From Reticulitermes speratus (taxonomy: Eukaryota > Arthropoda > Insecta > Blattodea > Rhinotermitidae): a DNA stretch of 64,000 bases. How positions within the stretch are numbered: position 1 is the stretch's first letter; each line of letters opens with the position of its first letter. Under the pieces are notes generated by a model that did not search any database, was not told where the DNA came from, and worked only from the letters and a program-made list of their open reading frames with translations. Shown here piece by piece: positions 21,961 to 33,620 of this stretch. A program made the translations under genes and the position numbers. Location: contig JAJKFL010000042.1 in NCBI GenBank assembly GCA_021186555.1, positions 28,271,521 through 28,335,520 of the forward strand, in the 5' to 3' direction.

Positions 21961-22509
21961 CTAAAAATTTTGAACATCTTCGTCAAACCATGGTTTATGC
22001 TGCTTCCTTTCATATAGCCCCATACTGTCTTTAGCTGAGATTTTGATACTCTCCTTAATGTTTTCCCAAGCCCTATTTATGTCCTCACTAACATTTAAGT
22101 TCTCCAAAGCTGCAAACCTGTTTGAGATCTTTATCTCATACTGTTTCCTAACCTCTAGTTCACTTAGCTTCTTGAGATTAAATCTCTCTGCATCAAACTT
22201 CTGTGCTGCTTGCTTAATTACCGCCAGTCTTTCCCTAACATTTGCAACCAACAGATAGTGATCAGTATCAGTCAGCTCCCGTGAAAGATCGTACATCGAG
22301 TATACTTGAATGCTATCTCCTATCAATACATGATCGATCTGATTATGAGTCTTCCCACTAGGAGAGGTCGAGGTGTATTTATGAATCTTTCTCTTAACAA
22401 CTAGATTTTTTGATTTAGCAAAGTTTACAACTGTAACACCATTATCATTACTATCCTCATGTAAACTCTCATTCCCGATCGTCGGTTTGAAAGTATCCTC
22501 CCTCCCCAA
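21961..22509 (-). pseudogene. LINE endonuclease C-terminus and linker
   Basis: The segment includes THNQIDHVLIG and LTDTDHYLLVANVRERL, the C-terminal endonuclease motifs in which Asp-His ends the catalytic core. These are followed by the helical linker up to KPWFDEDV. It is in a different frame from the part at 22638-22943, so at least one frameshift separates them. The linker shows no further catalytic residues. Confidence 0.85.
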
Positions 22510-22637
22510 TTTTGCATTAAAATCTCCTAACAGAATTTTTATTTGGTACTTAGGAAAGTGATCGAAAACCTGTTCTAATTACTCATAGAAACTGTCCTTT
22601 GCGTCATCACTTTTCGCCTCAGTTGGTGCATGCACAT

Positions 22638-22943
22638 TCAGAAAAACGATGTTAAACAGCTACCTCTCAGCACTATATAAGACTTCCTATCACTAACAAA
22701 CTCTACTATCTTAATTGCTGATACTATTCTCTGGTGTACAAAGAAATCTCTTCCCAATTGATGACTTTCATTTCCTTTTCCATAGAAGAAAATATAATCC
22801 CCTGCTCTTATTGTGCCTCCTTTGTCCCACCTATCCTCTTGTACACCCACTAAATCTAATTTACACCTCGCTAATGCCCTGGCCACTGTCATAAGTGACC
22901 TTGATCTATACAGGCTACTCACGTTCCAAGTCCCAAATCTCAT
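22638..22943 (-). pseudogene. LINE endonuclease domain, N-terminal half
   Basis: It starts MRFGTWNVSSLYR, matching the first strand of AP-endonuclease-like domains, where the Asn is a metal-site residue. LDLVGVQEDRWDKGG follows; Gln-Glu corresponds to the usual catalytic Glu. The FVHQRIVSAIKIVEFVSDRK segment is the central part. It is cut off by a frameshift near 22640, and the rest of the domain is in another frame downstream. It acts in target-primed reverse transcription by nicking DNA. The ATG is the natural start, since the 5' UTR lies upstream. Confidence 0.85.
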
Positions 22944-23304
22944 GTTCCTTGTCCGTTGCTTAACTTGTACAAAAGAATCAGTCCAGGTCCGAGGTTTTGT
23001 GATCTGTTTCGTAACATGGTAATTTTTTACGGTGAGGAGTTGTTAGCACCTCGCCCAACCCCCAAGCTGGAGGACCACCCCTTGTCGGCTGTCCGCGACT
23101 TCTTATTCAATTTATTCGAAGCTACCCTCCATATCCGTAGGCCGTCCTCCATCCGCAACCTCAGGACGCGCCATGCCGTGGTGACAGGGACCCACTTATC
23201 ATGGACTTTCTTAGATAAAACATTAAAACTTTACTAGTCAGTTCACCAACAAATGCACAAACACAAACTACTGTTACAGTTTTATTAGTATCTTTGTATT
23301 CCCC

Positions 23305-23336
23305 TAAACGTGTTTCGGTCCGTAGACCATCTTCAG
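23305..23336 (-). ncRNA. Hammerhead-like motif in left foldback arm
   Basis: On the minus strand: CTGAAGA, T, GGTC-TACG-GACC stem, CGAAACACGTTTA. This fits CUGANGA...GAAA with one extra T. Confidence 0.35.
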
Positions 23337-23441
23337 AGGGTTAATTAGGCTACTACACTTCACATGAATGTTACTGAGACAAGTGTGCTCTTCGGGCCGC
23401 TTTTAACATGCAATGTGAAGTGTAGTAGCCTAATTACCCCC

Positions 23442-23473
23442 CTGAAGATGGTCTAAGGACCGAAACACTTGTA
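23442..23473 (+). ncRNA. Hammerhead-like motif in right foldback arm
   Basis: CTGAAGA, T, GGTC-TAAG-GACC, CGAAACACTTGTA. It mirrors the motif at 23305-23336. Confidence 0.35.
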
Positions 23474-23540
23474 GGGGTATACAACGATACTAACAAAACT
23501 ATAAAAGTAGTTTATGTTTGTGCATTTGTTGGTGAACTGA

Positions 23541-24904
23541 ATAGTGAGTGAAAATACACGGTGAAAGTAATACAAAAAATTAAAACTTTAATTAAATTTT
23601 GCAAATTAAATTGATAAGAAGGATATATGAAGGTCAGACAGATGAACGAATCTTCGGTTCTGTAAATTTACACTCTGCAAGATTGCGTTATCTCAAATCT
23701 CACTTACAATAACCATAGTGCAGGGTCGTGTTTCAGCAGGTGGTAGTTATTCAGCTGATTAGGATTTTTGTTTTATCGAATAAAAAATTTCAACTCTGTG
23801 GTTGAACACACTAACCAGTGGGGGTTTCCTTACATCAGTTATTTTCAGCTCTTTTCTGAAAGAACTTATGACGTATTCCTTTGTTAAGAAATAATTTAAC
23901 ACAGAGTTCGACTCTCTTTGTTAAGTATTTGGAATGTCAGTTCATAAGCCCTGTTTTTGGTAGGATCCAGTAAGAATTAAATAAAAGCATGTTAGACAGA
24001 GCTCTATGCTTTCTTGTTCTGCTCATGCACAGAATATGAGCCCATTGATCGTGCCCATGAACAAAGGTAAATTGCTGACGCAGAAAGTAGCTATGACTGA
24101 TGTAGGTATGCAACACACGTTAAGAGGTAAATACATTCTATATGAATGTTTAAGCTAAATTCGTAAGCAACAATTATTACTTTAATTAAACGTGTATTCT
24201 GTAACTTCTGCTGATCATTTCGGTCCCTCCCCTCATAAGGGATGCAGAACAGATGGCTGCTGCTCCAGCTACTGCTGGTGTTCGATTAAATAATAACTTT
24301 CCCCGTCGGTGACATCTACCAAATATTTCACAAGCCCCCTGTAAGGGAGAACTGGAATTGCTTTCTGAAGGGGAGCGTTATGTGTTATAGGGTGGTTGGG
24401 GCTGAACAGCAGGTTCATACCTGAAATCAAGAGTACTGTGCTTTTGTTTCCAAAGTAGGATTCTCACATTGCAAAGTATCCATGCGGCCTGTGTTGATCT
24501 CAGTAAGCGCAACTGATAATTACGCTTCCTTTACCAGCCGATTGTGTTGTCTATCTAAAACTGCATTTTCTTTACCAGGTATTTTAGAACTTTGTTAATA
24601 TCGTACGATAACTATATGCACATGTGTTATATACCGTACATATCCTTTTGTGTTTAGGGACAAGAAGAAAAGGGCATTGTAGGATGGTTTATGATGGACT
24701 ATATGTGTTTAAACAGAAATCTGGATCATTGAAATAGCTAATAACGAAGTGCATGTATGTGTTTTTTGTCGTTCTCAGAAAAAACAGAGATTATTTTCCT
24801 ATACAACATTAACAGATTTATTTTCACAACTGAGACGGAGTGTGTCTTATGTTGGGTAGGAAAAGAATCTTTGTACACAACCTAGTTACATCACAGGCTA
24901 TTAA
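23541..24904. other. Spacer, nothing recognised
   Basis: No shared repeat, ORF or structured motif was found. Confidence 0.35.
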
Positions 24905-25085
24905 AGTCCCTGCCATGGCTCAGGCGGTTAATCGTCGGCACCTCACCGCCGAGGTCCATTATCGATCCTGGGCCAGTGCATGTGAAAATTATGTTGGAAA
25001 ACTTGGCACTGGGACAGGCCTTTCTTTGAGAACTTATCTTCTCCTCTCTTAATATTATTCCACCAGTGCTCCGTACTCATCTACA
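24905..25085 (+). repeat. SINE family 2, second copy
   Basis: 'tgccatggctcaggcggtta' and 'ggcactgggacaggcctttc' match 10528-10700. The B-box is mutated ('attatcgatcctgg'). The 3' part decays after about 170 bp. Confidence 0.7.
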
Positions 25086-26339
25086 TCTGGATGTTTCTGT
25101 TGCCAGATGTACAAATGGACGAAGAATATGAAGCTTCCAATAAACGATGCTCGTTCGGAAATCGGGAAACAGTGGGGTAAAAAATACTTCCGCTTAAACA
25201 CGAAACTACTGATTATTTCCTGAAGAATTCCCTACGTTTGGACAATACCAAAGGAATACACAAATCACGGTTTGCCGTACTTGTTTTTGGGTGATATAAT
25301 TATTCACACGTGTTAACTCGAATTTCCACTGACAGATGTGGTATGGCCAAAAATCAAAAGGCTAGCGGGGAAGAAAATTTATACTACCCATTAGCAAGTT
25401 GTGTTTTTGGGATAGTTTAGCTTGTTTTCTAATCCGACGTGGTACTTACTAAATATTATTACCTGTAAAACAGTAGAACACGTGTTGTGGCTAGGGAAGA
25501 TCAGTCCGCCAGCTGAATTTTACAGTTCTTGGCTTTAGCAAATGGATGAGTAGAAGAAAGAACAAGTGTGTTAAGAATCATATGAAATTTATTTACAGTT
25601 TCGTGGATTTGGAAAGCTAGCTGTATGTCACACATATTCGGATGACACAGACAGCTTCATTACACAAAATAAATTCAAGTAGAACTTTTAAATAATCCAA
25701 CGTGTTAAGATCAAAACGATGTACCTTTTCAAGGTATGAAATAGCATAAAATACTTTAGGTAACACGATTAGTTTTGACTCATCACTAATGTCACAAATC
25801 ATTACATTGTTGAGGAATTATAAATTCTTGTTTGGCTTCCAAAATCTCTCTAATCAAAAATTTTTCACAAAAAGGAGCGTAAAGTTAAAGGTAAAGGTAA
25901 AGGAAACTTTTCCGTAACTGCTTGTGTTTAAGCACTACTCCAGGAATGAGGTACAAGATATTGGATGTACACTTTCAGTCTTTTTCTACCTTCGTTACTG
26001 TATGAAGGTAAATGGAATTTCTGCACCCATTGAAGAGAGCCATTAAAATTGGTCGTCTTTTTCAGGGAAACATTTTGTCTGAAATTTTTATAGACTCAGT
26101 GTTTAGTAAACTATGTAAATGAGCTATTTAGAATAGAGGATGCTACTCTAAACCTTAAAAAATACTTAGTTCTTTAAGAAATTATCTGTTGTATTCACAC
26201 AAATCAAATTCATACCACATTTCCTCGCAATTTATTTAATGTCATTCCCTCATTTGCGCATTAATGTGCCAAATGCTTACCTACTTTGAGATTATCAAAT
26301 TATTTTGTCAACACATTCTTACCTAGGAACAATATATTT
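25086..26339. other. Spacer, nothing recognised
   Basis: A short 'aaggta' tract lies at 25880-25900. The small minus-strand ORF at 25617-25802 has no motif. Confidence 0.35.
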
Positions 26340-28370
26340 TGATATGTGTAGCATGAAGTTAAAATCAGGTCATCGGCCCCCGAAAAACAGTCACTTCCTA
26401 ACCGGACATGCATTTCAGAGGTAAGCATGGAAGTAGTGTTGAGTGATGGCCTTGGTTGGGAATTTAAACAAAAGCCCGCACGGCCACAGAATGCTGGTAG
26501 GATGAGAATCAAACACGCCTCCCAATCTATCGTGCCAGTATGATACAACTTAAAGAGGTAAGCCTTTTAGATGTAACAAAGTATACGTGTACAATATTGG
26601 TTAAATTATCAGGTTAATCACCATATTACCCCATGGTTAGTGAATTGTTGGAACTTAAAATTAACTACTCACCACATCGTAACAGTATATTTTGATTAAG
26701 CCTTTTTACGATCTGTACAAGTAGCACTATCCGCACCTCTATTGAGACGTTAAATAAATAATTATGTTAAATTAAAGTAAATTCAACTTTTATATGACAC
26801 CAATAATTGTATACATAAAAACAGCGTAAATAAGACTTTGAATGCGAGCACTTGATTTTTTTTCTAATATAGACTCGAATACATTAGTTATGAAATGGCA
26901 TAATGTTAAACAATTCGCTAAGGGGCAATATTAAATGGTTTTTAGTTTGCATACTATCTGATGTATTTCTTCTAGTTATCCAACAGCGTTGTTTCTAATC
27001 TGTGAACTATTGTATTGGTGTTTCTTGGTAAAAAACTTAATTATCATGTCTTTTTATAATACTTAATATATGCTTGATGATCGATTTTACTGGACTCTTA
27101 TGTAAGTGGTAACACATACAAACGCAATATTAGGTAATATTTTAGAGCAATATCGCCAGGAATCATGAAATGACTACATTAAGTATCTGTAAATTACACA
27201 TTTATCATGAATACCCTAAGTGTAACAATGCGGCGCCAGCATTGCAATGGTAGTAGTATGAGGTCTTTTGAAACATGAAACTAATATACGTATTCTATAC
27301 TTCATTATGTAATTAATTACATGAATTTTTAAAAATTAATTTTTGAAGTAATAGGTGTTACGTACAAGGCGCAACATCCGGAAAGCTTGAAAAAACTTTG
27401 ACAAGAAGCGTTGTGGACACCTCGAAGCTGCAGTTCTTAATATTAAATTTTAAGCCTTCAGGATAGCCCAACATCTACGAAATTGTCCAACGTATTTGCA
27501 TCTAACATTTTATGACTCCTATGGTAAAGTTGGGTCATTACTGTAGGGGATGATGTAAATCGTCACAACCAAGCGGTCAAAGGTTTTTTAAGAATTCTTT
27601 CTGTTTTCCGCATGTCAGCGGAGTCCTAAAAAATCTGGTGCTTACTCTAAGGCTTATGACAAAAAATTTGTAAGATGACATAGTCTATGTAACAGGTTAA
27701 ATTTGTGGACATCACCCAATAGCGATCAGGAACATGGACACTAGTTCCAGATCTGTATTATAGTGCAGTTACCATAATCTCAGGCATTAATATGTGGTTA
27801 ATTTTAATTGTATAACTATATACAGTAAAATACAATTTTAAGTACTATTAAACGCTACTTGGTACTATTTGCATAATATATTTAAATTTTTAATATATAT
27901 GTCAAATAGTTACTTATATAGCAACTAGTGCGGTTTTTAACTAGCAATGAATAAATAATAATAAAGAAGGCTATCTCATATTTTAACGAAACATAGGTTT
28001 TAGGGAAATTACCAACGTATAAATATCAATTTAAAGAACGTAGAAATTAACTTAATGACATAGAAAGTTACTATGGTCGATATCATATAACATGCGCTAC
28101 AGTCTTTATTCTCAAACTCGCAGAGATCAAAGGAATGAAACATATTTCAACTGCGCAAATTATCGGTATGGAAAAGATAATTTGAAGACAAGAATGACTA
28201 GTTGAAAAGTGGCTCAGGTGTTACAGCCAAGTAAATCGCGAATCAGGTCTAAAAGAATTTAGTATGCATTACATGGATGATCACTTCGCAATATTTTAAA
28301 TATAAAGTGTTAATGATACGTACGCAACATAGACATGCTTGAGACTTATTTTTACATTTGAGAAAGCTTG
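26340..28370 (+). repeat. Copy A of a direct duplication flanking the palindrome
   Basis: From 'gtagcatgaagttaaaatca' onward this aligns block by block with 40795-43390 ('gcgcaacatccg', 'gacgttaaa', 'taggttttagg' and many others in the same order). The right copy is about a quarter longer because of many small insertions. Copy A stops where the palindrome's left arm begins. It is very AT-rich and no gene is seen. Confidence 0.8.
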
Positions 28371-30278
28371 TACAAACGCTTACTAGCACGGAATAAACTG
28401 TGCATGTATGATCGGAATGTACTACTTTTTAACTACGGTAGGTTATTTTTAGGATAAGAATCACCCTAAGTTGAGACTTAGTGGCGACTCTCAGCAAGTA
28501 TGCACGTACCGACTTGTACAAACTACTGCCGCTGAACTAGACAATATGACGGCTTTCAGTAACAGAATGCCTACGATACCTGTTTTAGAAAAGATTATTA
28601 TTAATGATATATAAGGTTGAAAAGGGATGGCAATAAACCATTGAACTGTTTACACATTAGCAAGTTCTGTGAATAACCTGTTTACTACAATGAACCTAAT
28701 TTCTTTAATGTTATACGAAAGTTTTAGCTTTGTGAAATATCATAAGTAGGAAATTTAACCGTCTTTTTTAATGTACAAAGAATTAATTTTACCGTTTTAC
28801 TTAGTAACATGTTACAACTTTGCTATTACGATCTAAATATATTCTAGAACTGTATGCATATGTCACCAGGGTATCCAATGCAGTCGATTATTTTAAGGTA
28901 TTAATTTTACTTATTACAATTGCTAAAGTACTTTATGCGCGCATGCTCGAAAAATATGTATAAGAATCTCATCATTACTAAAGGGTCTGTGTTTAAAAGC
29001 ACTAGAATAACGTGCTAACAGGTTATTGTAATAAGTTTCAACACATAATAAATTACAATATATTTCTTGTACTCCTTTTATGAATATATAAAAAAGAAAA
29101 ACATACGTAGAGTACTAATAAAGATAGCAAGGATTTTTTAAATATTTAACTGTACTAGCATATGAAACTAGTGTGTTACCGATATTAATGCATATTTTTA
29201 TAACATTGCTGATAGTATAGCGCAAAACAGCTATAGTTTGGCTGTTTAAGACCAGTAAATACGCTATTTAGAAAATTAAGATGATGTTGGATGTATTTGA
29301 GATGAACTATATGCAAGGTGCTGAAACATATTACGAGCTTTAAAGTATTACAATATAGTAACTTAGAAGGAACTGTATTTATAAAATGGAGAATAGAATG
29401 CGTTACTATTTATATATTTGTTAAAATTGAGTAACATACATTTAGGTTATTTCTAAAGTTTTAACATATTATTCACGAGTTTATGCAAAACTACGTAATA
29501 CTGCATAGACGTGTTTACACGTAACACGAATATACGGTTACGATATATTTGAAAGATAATGTGAATATACTTAGTTAATAGATAGTGCTATTTTACGTTG
29601 TGTTTTAAATAAGAGTAGGATTATTCATTTAACAAGGTTAACACGACACAATGTGAGAAACTTGCTATGTATACTATACGTAAAGAAATACAGTTACAAA
29701 AAGTAATTATACACCGTGAGAAAGTAGGTACGGTTTGATAACGTAAGCATATGTAAAGACATGGAATATATAATATATATTATGCAGAATTGTTCTGATG
29801 AACAACGTTAGGTTACAGTCTGCATGCAAAAGCTTTACTATGCGGCAGGTTATTTATGTAATTAACGTGGTAAACGGAGAGTATAGACATGAATATGAAG
29901 GAAGAAATATTTACAAGTCTCAAACTTGTTATACCCAAGCAGGTAGGTAGGCGCAAGAGAATACAGCTTGACTCCCTAAGGCAACATACTAATTGAACAG
30001 TAGAATGTAAGTAGACACTTTGTCACCAGACGATCAGGTGATACACATCAGTTATCATAGTTAAACACCAGTAGGCTTTAAAGACTTGTCACTCGCGTAA
30101 AATTAATTATTTCATAAATTTGTAACTGAAAATATACAATCACTTTAACATTTAGAATTTACGGAACCAATGGGATGGTAGCAAGACATAGGACAGAGAA
30201 CAAAAGATTATAGGTTGAAAAACTTACTTTACTTGTTAGTTGATTCATTATATATATATATATATAAAACATATAAAC

Positions 30279-30563
30279 TCATATATTACGAACACAACAT
30301 TTCACAATTACACAAACTTCTTCATTATTTTTTGACATTCCACGTGCGCACACCCATGCACACATACGACGTGTGCGTACCGTCTTCGGATGGTGTTTGA
30401 ACAACATCGTGTGGCAGGAACGAGATGACCCCGAGATGATTGCCATTCGAAGACGGCGATAAAAGTCTTTTTGATTTTCATTGCAGGATAATGTTTCTTT
30501 TCTACGAATTGTAGCTATTACATGTCGTTTCTTCTGCATTGTCCGAAGACTGAATACAATCAA
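30279..30563 (-). CDS. Unrecognised small ORF, left-arm copy (94 codons)
   Basis: I do not recognise this. The minus strand reads MQKKRHVIATIRRKETLSC followed by NENQKDFYRR and a Lys/Arg- and Cys-containing end (TVRTRRMCAWVCARG). No domain, signal peptide or membrane segment is evident. The corresponding right-arm ORF (36555-36794) shares the first half, then shifts frame because of single-base insertions. If the arms are one sequence read twice, only one version can be right. Upstream, the right arm shows a pyrimidine-rich stretch ending in 'tttttcag' at about 36435 that could be a splice acceptor. Coding status is doubtful. Confidence 0.2.
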   Translation of the reverse strand: MIVFSLRTMQKKRHVIATIRRKETLSCNENQKDFYRRLRMAIISGSSRSCHTMLFKHHPKTVRTRRMCAWVCARGMSKNNEEVCVIVKCCVRNI

Positions 30564-30804
30564 CGGTGAAAACCCTTTTTTTCAGCAGTTAATCCGAATG
30601 GCGTTCCATTAATTCGCAGCGATTCTAACAGCGAGACGATAGATACATTACGTTTCGTAGCCATTTTCATGAGATAACGCTGAAAAACAAGTAAAATACG
30701 AAATTAACATTATTATAAATTTGAAAACATTTACATCTAGGGACTTAGAATTTTGAAATTATTATGTATTGTAGATATAGATATTTTTAAATATACTGTG
30801 CAGG

Positions 30805-31745
30805 TAGGAACTAAATTTAAACTTGTGGTCTTTCATGAAACGAGAAAACTCTAAGCTGTTACCACTATGAAACTGAAATGCGATGCAGTATTACTGACTG
30901 CCACAGAAAAACCGAAATATTAAATATTACTGATAACATCGGTACTAACTGATACAGCTACTTATTAACAAAGTTATTGCGGATTTTTAACTTTTTAATA
31001 CAACTACATAGCTTTTAGGTCTAGAACCACTGAAACTTGTTTATCTGAGAGACACTTGAGGGATGGTAGATTTGACAAAGAGATTATGAAGGTGATTTAA
31101 GATTGACTATAGATTGATCAGGCATGACGTAAATTGATATACGTTTACTGTACATTTAACAGGGGAATTAAATTGAAAACTTACTTGCATAACAAAATGA
31201 TGAAGATTTAGAATTTCCAACGCTATGACATAAGATACAATGCGGTATTACAGACCATTACAGAGAGACTTAAATTTTAAATACTGTTAGTGCCAGCGGT
31301 ACGATCTGATACTACTATTTATTAACAAAGTTATTTTTGATGTCTCAACTTTCTAATATAACAACTACATACCCCATAGGTCTAGAAGTATTGATACTAG
31401 TTGTAGCTTTCCCATTTATGAGCATATTTATACATAGAGGTATAGAATTTCAAAATTATTATTATTTTTTTTTTGTAGAAAATACGCTGAATAATTACTT
31501 TATAGATATTTAAATATGATGCGTAGGTATCAACTAAATTTAAAACTTACTTACTCAGTCTATGAAATGAGGTAAGATTTAGGATGAAGCTAGTAGAAAT
31601 GTATCACCACCGAATATCACAGTGAGACTGACATTTTAAGTACTGTCCACAGGAATGGTCCGAACTGATACCGTTATACAGTTGTAGACGACAAGTTATT
31701 TCTGAATTTAGAATTCACTAATATGACAAACAAGTAACCTAGACC
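30805..31745. repeat. Three diverged tandem units, about 363-bp period (left arm)
   Basis: Units start near 30805, 31168 and 31530. Each has 'a.taaatt.aaacttactt'-like openings, a 'ctgata...cagctacttattaacaaagttatt'-like middle and a 'taggtctagaa.ca.tgatacttg'-like end. Divergence between units is far greater than between the palindrome arms, so the tandem duplication is older than the palindrome. Confidence 0.7.
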
Positions 31746-33458
31746 CTTCGATACTTGTAGGTCTTAAGAGGCGCCAGGAGGTAGACAGATTTTAGCGAAG
31801 AGGTTGGGAGGGTTATTTTGATACTTTGGAATGTGAATCAATGCGATAGGCTCAGGTTTTATGTCTTCACGTACAATACGCGGTACTTGATATTTCACTC
31901 TAATGAACAATTATTATATTATTATAAGTGAGGAATTTTAGAACTTGTAATACTTGTCTTTAACCAGTATTATTTGTGAGGGTTGATAACACGAAATAGG
32001 GTTCAATTAATTTAAGGAGATTATGTCCTATCTGGTGTTGAAAGAAACACTTTTTAGATATCTCTGTTTCAAATCATGGTAATAACACTAGCTCATACCT
32101 AACATCAGATATGTTAAAACCGTTTTATTTTATCGACAATAACATTCGTAAAGACATATATCGTATATTAGAATATTAAGATCTCAAATACTCTAACACA
32201 CAGTACCCTGTTATATGTTTTAGTGCCATTTAGTCTCATTTCTTTCGGTATGTACATTCAAAGTCCCATTTCTCTACTTGGTATCATAGCCACCGACACA
32301 TACACTAGGAACTTTTAAGGACAATATGTATGAACTAGATTTTTCACAGACACCGGGTACAATAGGTGTAATTTTATTTTTATGATATTAATAACATTAA
32401 TATTACACTCACTAAACACATTAGTATATTGTCTAGGTAAATATACTCTAACAGACGTGATTGAAGTATTCCTCATGGAGCAGTATGGATACACATTACT
32501 ATCTATACATCCTCTCGGCTTTCATTATAAGGTATTTTGTATTATACTGTAGGTCTACGATTCTGATAACACAGGTAGAGCTAACTTCCTTGAAATGGAG
32601 CTGAGTTCGATCTATCAAAAGACATAAGCATATACATGTTAGATAACTTTCCCTGAAGAAACGAAAAGTATATAGTTAGAAAGGTAATAAAATTTATTTT
32701 TGAACATTTAACGTGACGTACGGAAAGGAAATCGAAATGTGCTTTATATTTACTTCTGACCAACTATTCTATTATTATTACAATACCGTTACTACTGTGC
32801 CTTTAAACACTATTTCCGTTTAATCCTCTATGGTATAGAAAAAAGGCAGAGTTATATTAGGGAGGAGGCGAGTGTGCTATAGCGAATACTCTCCTTCGGT
32901 TTTCGTATTTAGTGCATGTATCACAGATTTTATACATAGCGATACTTGTACAGGACGTGTCGAGGGTTGCTTTGACCTTCATGACGTTGAATTTTATTCT
33001 CAAGCATATTTTTACTTTCATGAATGAACGATTTTTCTTAATTTAGTTAACATAGAGTGAAGTGCGATACAGCACAGCATGTTCACTTTAGGGGTCATCT
33101 GTCTATTTTTAGTCTTTGAAAGTTTCACCATAGTAAAACCAACCACAGAAAAACTCAAAATTCTGAGAGAAACCTAAGAAGAGAGAATAATACGATAAGA
33201 GTTTAAAGAAACATGCACTTAGTTTCAACAAAAGATGAAGGTATATAAAGACGTTGAACCAAATTGCCACTCTCAATGTAGCATCTAAATTGTGATTTTA
33301 TTAGACACGGCTGATTAGTCCTTTATCAGTAGTGCAGGTTTCTAGCTGTACAACGATGAACTCACATCGAAAAAAATCCATCTTCACATACTTTTTAGGA
33401 TTTCGACTCAGAGCATACTAAAGCTAAAACACACCCCTAATACGTAGAGAAATTTCTC

Positions 33459-33620
33459 ATCAGCGTTCTAGCTGTCGAACTATGCAAGCATCATCAGATT
33501 AGTTGCACTCAAAAGAAGTGCAGAACTATTTTAGAAAGAGGACTCTTTCAAAAATACACTTCTTATTGAGTACATCTAAATCTGATGATGCTTACATAGT
33601 TCGACAACTAGAACGCTGAT
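33459..33620. repeat. Central diverged inverted repeat (palindrome axis)
   Basis: 'atcagcgttctagctgtcga' (from 33459) pairs with the complement of 'tcgacaactagaacgctgat' (ending 33620), with several substitutions over about 60 bp per side around a short irregular loop. This is clearly less similar than the outer arms. A 44-bp block (33621-33664) is present only on the right between this repeat and the right arm. Confidence 0.85.

Larger units (their letters stand above)
19907..23215 (-). mobile_element. Nearly full-length RTE-type LINE (family C), inactive
   Basis: Minus-strand order is 5' UTR (about 23215-22944), apurinic-type endonuclease, linker, reverse transcriptase, C-terminal tail, 3' UTR and a short GTTA-rich tail near 19907. 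The 3.3-kb length fits RTE-group elements, whose endonuclease is often annotated in insects as craniofacial development protein 2-like. Other pieces of this family are at 7498-7612, 13435-13510, 50700-52370 and 59793-59860. The reading frame is broken repeatedly, so the element is dead. It could still be mis-called as several genes. Confidence 0.9.
23238..23540. mobile_element. Foldback element with 128-bp arms
   Basis: Left arm 23238-23365 and right arm 23413-23540 are of equal length and nearly complementary. They begin with 'tcagttcaccaacaaatgca' at the left and its complement at the right, and surround a 47-bp GC-rich loop. Each arm carries one hammerhead-like motif, pointing away from each other. 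No coding sequence. It starts about 20 bp beyond the LINE 5' end. Confidence 0.85.
28370..33458 (+). repeat. Left arm of giant palindrome
   Basis: AT-rich DNA with no recognised gene. It contains three diverged tandem units of about 363 bp (30805-31745), a (TA)n tract at about 30248-30266 and a short ORF on the minus strand (30279-30563). Confidence 0.9.
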
